The translations under genes and the position numbers were made by a program. From the NCBI GenBank assembly GCA_958298945.1, contig OY282610.1, forward strand, positions 33,115,667 through 33,179,666: a stretch of DNA of 64,000 nucleotides, written 5' to 3'. Origin of the DNA: Atherix ibis (Eukaryota > Arthropoda > Insecta > Diptera > Athericidae). The notes beneath the pieces were generated by a model. It did not search any database. It was given only the letters and a program-made list of their open reading frames with translations, and was not told the origin of the DNA. Positions 57,828-64,000 of the stretch are shown piece after piece (position 1 is the first letter of the stretch; the number at the start of each line of letters is the position of its first letter).

Positions 57828-59765
57828 AATTTCTCTGTTTTCTTTCTACAAGTCATCAATATTATCAAATATTACCAATATTCCGATATTCTACCAATAT
57901 CACAACAATTACTATCACCATTAAAATGGATAGCAAAATTAGCATTTATGATATTGTTGCCATCGAAACCGGCATCGATTGGCCGGTCTAGTCTGGGTCA
58001 GTCACGTCTATACGAAAATGTGCTACAATAGGTCTGAGACAGCATCATGATCATGATCATAGTCGTGATCATTATTTACATCCATACATACACACCAATA
58101 TCCAACGTCCGTAGACTTAGATCGGTTGGTGATCTTGCCCCTTGTAGGCATGGTAAGCAAGATCGTTAAAGTTTTATAATAGTCCCCCAGGTAATAATCA
58201 CAATAAGTAAGGTTAGAAATTTTTTTAATTTATTTTTATTTACTATAATTTTAAAGCAATAAATTTGAACAATTCATAACAAAATATGAAAAGTACTTTC
58301 GGAAATACCAACTAAAGCACAATAAATTAAATACTCTGACAATTATTATTTCTGATAATATAAAAATTCCTCCTAAACTAACTATAGAACCGAATGGAAA
58401 TTTTAATATAAAGAACTTCCTATTAGGATATTTTGGGGTAAGCGATAACTCGTACTTGGGTAATTGATGCTTTCATTGATGAATAGGTAAGGAATGGTAA
58501 CCAATTATGAATGTTAATGCATAAAGTTAGTCTTAAAATTGTCTCTTTTTCAAAAATGTGAAAAATTTTGGTTCAATTTGGTTCAAACTGTGAGAACTTT
58601 TACAAATTATTATGATTTTGGTCGTGTTTTTAAACAGCAAATTCTGTATTTTATGCAAACTTTAATTAGTATGTTTTTTTTTTAAAGTAATTTTTATACT
58701 CGCATAGTAGAGATTTTGATAAAGACAAGTCCTCTTGTCCAGATGGTATATCCCCTATAGCTCTGAAGAGATGTTCTTCTACACAGGCACAAACGCTGCG
58801 TAAGCAGCCTTCCTTTTCTTCACAAATTTTTCAGAATAAATCGAAAATAATACTCGTTTAACTAGTCCACAAAATAGGCAAGTCCCCTTCTAATTATGGA
58901 CCCATCACACTAAAGTATACTTCTTTCTAAGGTGGTCGTGGAAATGCTAATAAACCATCAGTTAATGAAGTATCTTCAATGAAGGGAGCTACTCAGTAAC
59001 TGTCAATATAGTTTCTGTAGTAATAGATCCACTGGTAATTTGATGGCATACACGTATCTAGCCGAAAAGTAGGAGCGCAGTCTCCATTTATTTGTGCAGT
59101 GTTGGATTATTGTACTAATAATTTGACCGAGTTGCCTTCTTAAACGGATTAGAAGCTACTTTCCCATCAGTTCTATACAATTTGTTTTGGATGGCATCAA
59201 GTCTGCAGTCCACCAAATAAATGCTGGAACTCCAACGTATGTTAAACTCATTAAATTCAGCTACAAACAGTATATTTTACTATGAGATTCGAAAAATACA
59301 GAGCAGTCTCCTGTCTCTAGATTATAGGTTTAAAAGAGTTCAATCAGGATCTCAGCCGATAACAATATGAGGAAAGAAATCCGCTCGAAAATTCTGACCA
59401 TAATATCGAAGTGTCTGATGAACAGGATACTAGTTTTGCCAGTCCTCATTGTATTTATCAAAAACTTGGGATTTCAGCAAAAACTATTGCGAACTGTACC
59501 TTTGAAGGATTTTCGTCAATACAAGAAGATGAACGACTGTGGAGCCTATTTAACGATGAGATCCTGAGGAGTTATTGCAACCGCTCGGTTGTGGATAGAG
59601 TTAAGCTCAATTGGGTGTGATGGATCTACAGTGGTGCCATTTATAGTCCCAGAACACGAGATAGGTCATGTCTTCAGCGTTTGCCGGGACGTCAAAAACA
59701 TGCTGGGATTGTCGTACTAGAAGACCGTGTCGCGAAGCCTTTGATTCAGCAGGCCTAGACCGAAA
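57828..59765 (+). pseudogene. non-LTR retrotransposon relic, copy 2, uninterrupted
   Basis: Collinear with 5142-6400 plus 7684-8365; total lengths (about 1.94 kb each, mariner excluded) agree. The RT words are as in copy 1 (LINHQLMKYL-like, STGNLMAY, DGIKSAVHQINAGTP, MRKEIRSKILTIISKCLMN). It carries a single TA at about 59112 where copy 1 has mariner copy 2. Stops are shared and private, so both are old copies of an already defective element or a duplicated segment. Confidence 0.78.
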
Positions 59766-59999
59766 CAGACCTGCATGATGTCTTCCATAACTGAAATTGA
59801 AAATATTTCCATACTCGGGTAAGTGTTTTAATAACAACCTCCATTAGTACTACCGCATATTTAATATTACATTCTCTTATAATAAGGACTAAATGAATTA
59901 AAACGGGAAAAAAAAATTACTCAATCTTAAGGTTATTTCCACATCAAATGAAATGTACTAGAATGCTATTTTTACGATGTATTATATCTACAACTAGAT
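59766..59999. other. spacer, nothing recognised
   Basis: No supported feature. Confidence 0.3.
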
Positions 60000-60760
60000 A
60001 TATATTGTAACAAGTAGATTTTTTGACAAACACAGAACAGGAACATGTGTGAGTAAACGCCTATCGGTGTTTCTCTAACTAACAAAAAAGATCTGTTGGC
60101 AAATTAATATGTTATTATATTAACACCGCAAAAGATCTGTTGGCAAATTTCTTTTTAAATATGTAAGGTAACAGAGGAAAGCTTTTTAATGAGAGGATTA
60201 TAATGATATAGGATAGTCGAGAATGAAACTTTTTATAACGAGAGACGAACAAATCATGAACGAAGGGAATATATTAAGGTTATGGTGAATAAGTTTGTTA
60301 CTATTTTTTCGGAGGATTTTGGATTGAACGGATTGGATGCGATAAGAATTAGAAGCCTTGGTAAAATCCCATTGTTCAATATCATACGTCCAGATGAAAT
60401 AATATCGCCATTAAGATATATTTTCAGATGAGAGGATTTTTACATAGGGTGCAGGTAACATTTACACTCTTCTGCTTATTTACTTTTACTCTCCACCTTG
60501 TAAACCAGTCTTGGTCATTTTTGATATGCGATTGTAGGTTTCTGAAAGCGATTTTGATATTGGATGTGTGATGCAAGAATAGCCGTGTCATCAGCAAAGG
60601 TGGCGGTTATAGTTTTAGGATTAGTTGTAATGTCAAAGGTATAAATATTGTATAGGATTGGACCAAGAATACTGCCTTCAGGAACACCATCTGTGACAGG
60701 GGATATTTCGGAATGGTCAGTATTAACTGTTATTTGGAAATGACGTTAGAAGAGATTAGA

Positions 60761-60801
<41 letters not shown>

Positions 60802-60960
60802 AGTGTATATACAATATCTAGGAATACGCCTAGACAGTACTCTTTTCGCTCAAGAGAGAACGTAATTTACCACACGATGACATTGTTGGGTTATGGAGTG
60901 TTCTGATCGGAAACCGTATTGGTGATCAGGGAAATTATAAATTTCAAATCAAAATATAAC
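60000..60960 (-). pseudogene. Jockey-like reverse transcriptase relic, copy 2 (minus)
   Basis: From 60955 downward on the minus strand: DHQYGFRSEHSITQQCHRVV (about 60865-60935), an (AT) microsatellite, YPLVTDGVPEGSILGPILYN then IYTFDITTNPKTITATFADD then TAILASH (about 60560-60705). This includes the catalytic FADD block missing from copy 1. Below it lie SNSYRIQSVQSKILRKI and KKFHSRLSYH-like C-terminal words (60180-60420) and a 3' region (60000-60170) with cgcctatcggtgtttctctaa, resembling 10415-10440 in copy 1. Frameshifts and stops throughout. Confidence 0.8.
60763..60798. repeat. (TA)18 microsatellite
   Basis: Thirty-six bases of uninterrupted ta, inside the Jockey-like relic; it expanded after the coding frame was lost. 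Confidence 0.97.
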
Positions 60961-60984
60961 AAAAAAAAACCTCGATTTTAAGTA

Positions 60985-61110
60985 CGAGTATCGCACCTAA
61001 CAAAGTATTGGCCGAAATACAGTGAAAATTTCATTGAAAATTACTGCAAACGAATCGAGTATTGTCGTCGATAGTCTTGTGGTAGTTCTTTGATGTAATC
61101 CTGATTTTTG
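60985..61110 (+). repeat. DD41D-like end fragment (plus)
   Basis: The words attggccgaaatacag, aatttcattgaaaa and aatcgagtattg follow the order of the 3' end at 12045-12125. Confidence 0.4.
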
Positions 61111-62120
61111 CGTTTTTAAATTATCTTAAACTTATCTTTAAGAAAAGAACAATTTCTAATTTGTTTGAATAGAAATCTAAATTTTTTATAAATCACAAAA
61201 AAAAAATCAGAACAATTTTATTATTACATAACTGAATAATCTGTTTAAGAAGATAAGTTTTTCTTATACAAAAAAAAAAAATAACTTAAGATACTTTCAA
61301 TCAAAAAAGCGATTGGTGAATTTCGAAATATAATAATTTTTTTATGTTCATTTTCTTACTATTTCTAAAGAAGCTTACTTGGTCCTTTTTTATACTAATT
61401 TTCCAAATAAACTAAAAATTTAGATATCTCGTTAGAAAAAATTTACTTTTATTTAATTTAAATCATTTATAAAATAGAAATTTTCTTAAAAGTTATTTTA
61501 AATCACATTTTTACTGATATGTAATTTCTGAGTATCACGACAACACAGGTTGTTAGGCGTTAACTAAAGGGCACACCGTCGTCTATAGCTGGAGTACACA
61601 CTCACCTGTCAGTATTTCGAAATTTAGAACACTTAATTATAAGTACTTGTATGAAGAAAAAAAACTATTTTCTATTATCAGCAAATATTTCAAATAACTT
61701 TGTATGAGTTGGACTTAAATGTTATTTGCGAACAGTAAAAAAATGTAATCAAGCTTATCAATAATTTTCCATTCGAAGTACATACCCCGTACATATGTGT
61801 ATGTTATTTATAAGATACTTTTCTTTATAAAAGGTAATTAATTTTTTCTAAGAAAAAATTTCATAACGTCTTTTATCAAACAAAAAAAAAATTAAATAAA
61901 TTCGAATTGAAATGTAAACGATAAGAGTAGTTTTTCTTTTGCTTTTCATAATCAGAATTGCATATTACAACGCACAATCAATTATTTACAGAAAATCGTC
62001 TATTGAAATTTTCTAATTGCATTTTTTTTTAATTAATAGTTGTTGTTTTTTTTTCCTTGAAGATTTCATATTTTTTTCTAAATAATATTTCTACGATATT
62101 TGTTAAAGTTTTTCCACAAA
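61111..62120. other. A+T-rich spacer, nothing recognised
   Basis: No supported feature. Confidence 0.35.
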
Positions 62121-62515
62121 TAATCGGGTTATACTTTTTGGAGTTCTGAAAGTACGACCCTTTTATTTGGCAGCTGTCAAACAAATATGTCATCCAAAAA
62201 AAAACATTTGTTTATACTAAAATATGCCATTCAATATTATGTAACTAAATTTTATAGTTTTACTACTGACCATGGAATATGCAAAAAATCCCTTGACTGG
62301 ATGTTGATTTTTCGAACCGAATTTTCTTTAGCGATTTCTTTCTGCATAAGGGGCTCTAAAAACCCACAGATGACTGTGCACAAATAATTCTATCTACAAC
62401 TTCGGAGTGATTAGATCATATTTCTTTGAAAATCAAAAAAGAGAGACCAGTTACGGTCAATTCAGAGCGCTTCGAGCAAATTTTGGTTTTTCGTGATGAA
62501 ATTAACTCTATTTCT
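62121..62515 (+). pseudogene. DD41D-like transposon relic (plus), 5' part
   Basis: Left end near tcgggttatactttttggag (62123), then ttggcagctgtcaaacaaat, the leader shared with other copies. A plus-strand frame ends SKNPQMTVHK (about 62355-62387; family form KNPQMTVxK), and YFFENQKRETS follows at about 62425-62455. The third-Asp region is missing. Confidence 0.6.
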
Positions 62516-63552
62516 TAATTAAAAATAAAATTTTGACTACATTGCATTTATTTTTACTTTCCGAATCATATGTAGTCGGTCCTAATGAACATTTGCCCTA
62601 ATGAACAATTAAAATATGTTATAAATTTAAACTTTATTTCTTAAAGTTTTCAACAGCAAAAAACCTATCCTTTTTCTTTGAAAGTAAAAAAATCTACGAT
62701 ACACTGAAAATAATGTAAACTATGTGAGAACTGCAAAGTATAAAAAGTGTTCTTTTGGACAAAGTTTTCCATAAAAATAGTTATAAAGCGTTTATGTCAT
62801 AGAAAAAATCAGTTTTGTTTTTCAGAAAATTGCACAAAATATTTAATGAATTAGGTTTAATGCTTTAAAAGAAATCTTTAATTATAAAAAATAATATTCA
62901 ACTTGTTGCTTCAACATTTGAATATATTTGCAAAATTTTTACCTATACTAAAACTACCACCTTATCACCTACACTTTGATAGAAAATTTACCATTTTTCC
63001 TATTACAATACTCTTAAATGAAAAATTAACATTTTTTTCAATATTATCAATGCAGAGTGATTTAATTATACATACAAACTCTCATAGTAAATAGTAAAAG
63101 ACTAAAAAACAAACTAAAACAAAAATTAATTCCATAGAATGTGTAGGCGGTATCAGAAGAGAATAATAATAAATACAAAATTAAAATATACAATATATGA
63201 ATATAATATATAGAAGAATAAGAGAAAGAGAAGAGACCTGTGATTTTATCGCATCGATTAGATATAAAAAATTGCTCCACAGAGATACAGGTGTGCATAT
63301 ATAGATGTGTTTGCATAGTTAAATACCTGTTTAGGTGATAAAAATTCTTTATATGTGTACAAAATAGGATCTGAAAGTGTGCGTAGAGTTCTATGGTGTC
63401 TTCACACTAAATAGAAATAACCAATAATGTCGATGTATGGAATTAACACATAGTCATCCAAATTAAAATCAAAATAAAACCCTATAAAAAAAGAGGAACA
63501 TCGAAAAAGGGTTGTGGAAATGAAACATTATTAAGAGAGCATATGATGGACA
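62516..63552. other. A+T-rich spacer, nothing recognised
   Basis: No supported feature. Confidence 0.35.
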
Positions 63553-63610
63553 TACACTGCAGGCCAAAAGTTTCCGAAATTCCTCTAGAATTTTTCGCTT
63601 AAAATCTTAA
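63553..63610 (+). mobile_element. Tc1-like terminal repeat, second type
   Basis: TA then cactgcaggccaaaagtttc. It shares cactgcag and ccaaaa with the ends at 26142 and 49912 but then differs, so it is another Tc1-type element. No partner end or transposase is found downstream in the window. Confidence 0.5.
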
Positions 63611-63638
63611 AAAATCAAAAAACCCATTGTACCCATTG

Positions 63639-63668
63639 AAGATATAATCTAAAGATAGATTATATCTT
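63639..63668. repeat. palindrome, 12-bp arms
   Basis: aagatataatct, loop aaagat, agattatatctt; a perfect stem just inside the Tc1-like end. Confidence 0.9.
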
Positions 63669-63787
63669 TAGATGTATTATACAATATAATATATTAGATA
63701 GTAAATTAGAATAAATAATAGTTCAAATTTTTTGTTGTTGATTTTTTAAATATTACTTAACTATTATTTTTTATCATAGCCACGCTA

Positions 63788-64000
63788 AATAAGAAGTTTA
63801 TCCATTTTGTAGTTTGGAAAGTAAAAATTAATATAATATAATTAAAAATTATATTTTGATAAAAATTTTCTTTTTTTATATAACATTAACTTTGCCATTA
63901 CAAATGACATATAACATTATACAAATAGACTTTTGATAAAACTCAATCTTTTTAAAATAACAGCAATTCGACGATTAATTAAAGTTTATTGATTTTAAAA
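63788..64000 (-). repeat. DD41D-like transposon end, runs off the window
   Basis: Begins agtttatccattttgtagtt then tggaaagta, the terminal word, and continues with gacttttgataaaactcaat as in the other minus-oriented copies. Cut by the window edge. Confidence 0.6.

Overview
The window is eukaryotic, strongly A+T-rich (about three quarters A+T by eye) and contains no complete host gene that I can recognise. It looks like intergenic, intronic or heterochromatic DNA from an insect, most likely a fly. The evidence is several Tc1/mariner lineages, Jockey- and R1-type non-LTR retrotransposon relics, and no bacterial features (no operons, Shine-Dalgarno sites or CRISPR). The species call is inference. 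I see no tRNA or rRNA genes. Small ORFs common in such A+T-rich DNA were not counted as genes.

Layout. 0.5-2.4 kb: tail of an R1-like retroelement interrupted by a mariner (copy 1). 2.9-4.4 kb: relics of a Tc1/mariner-type element resembling the DD41D (rosa-like) group, the dominant repeat of the window. 5.1-8.4 kb: a 1.9-kb non-LTR retrotransposon relic interrupted by mariner copy 2; a second, uninterrupted copy lies at 57.8-59.8 kb. 10.4-11.5 kb: Jockey-like reverse transcriptase relic with a large palindrome block; its sister is at 60.0-61.0 kb. 14.4-15.0 and 30.4-30.9 kb: RNase H parts of another retroelement. 24.3-26.3, 41.0-42.8 and 49.7-50.9 kb: three copies of an unrecognised repeat rich in short inverted motifs, each joined at the same point to one end of a Tc1-like transposon. 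28.9-30.2 kb: R1-like tail. 32.7-34.6 kb: tandem array with a period near 520 bp. 44.1-47.2 kb: two DD41D-like relics, one hosting mariner copy 3, the other a Mos1-like deletion derivative. 51.3-52.0 kb: mariner copy 4, internally deleted, followed by a 102-bp near-perfect hairpin. 52.8-55.9 kb: more DD41D-like relics, one hosting a second Mos1-like derivative.

All transposases and reverse transcriptases seen carry stops, frameshifts or deletions; mariner copy 3 is the least damaged. The main result is relative history: R1, non-LTR and DD41D-like elements came first and served as targets; mariner and Mos1-like elements landed in them at TA sites. The two Mos1-like copies share one internal deletion junction, so a non-autonomous lineage spread after its transposase core was lost. 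The three compound copies imply amplification of a repeat already carrying a Tc1-like insertion.
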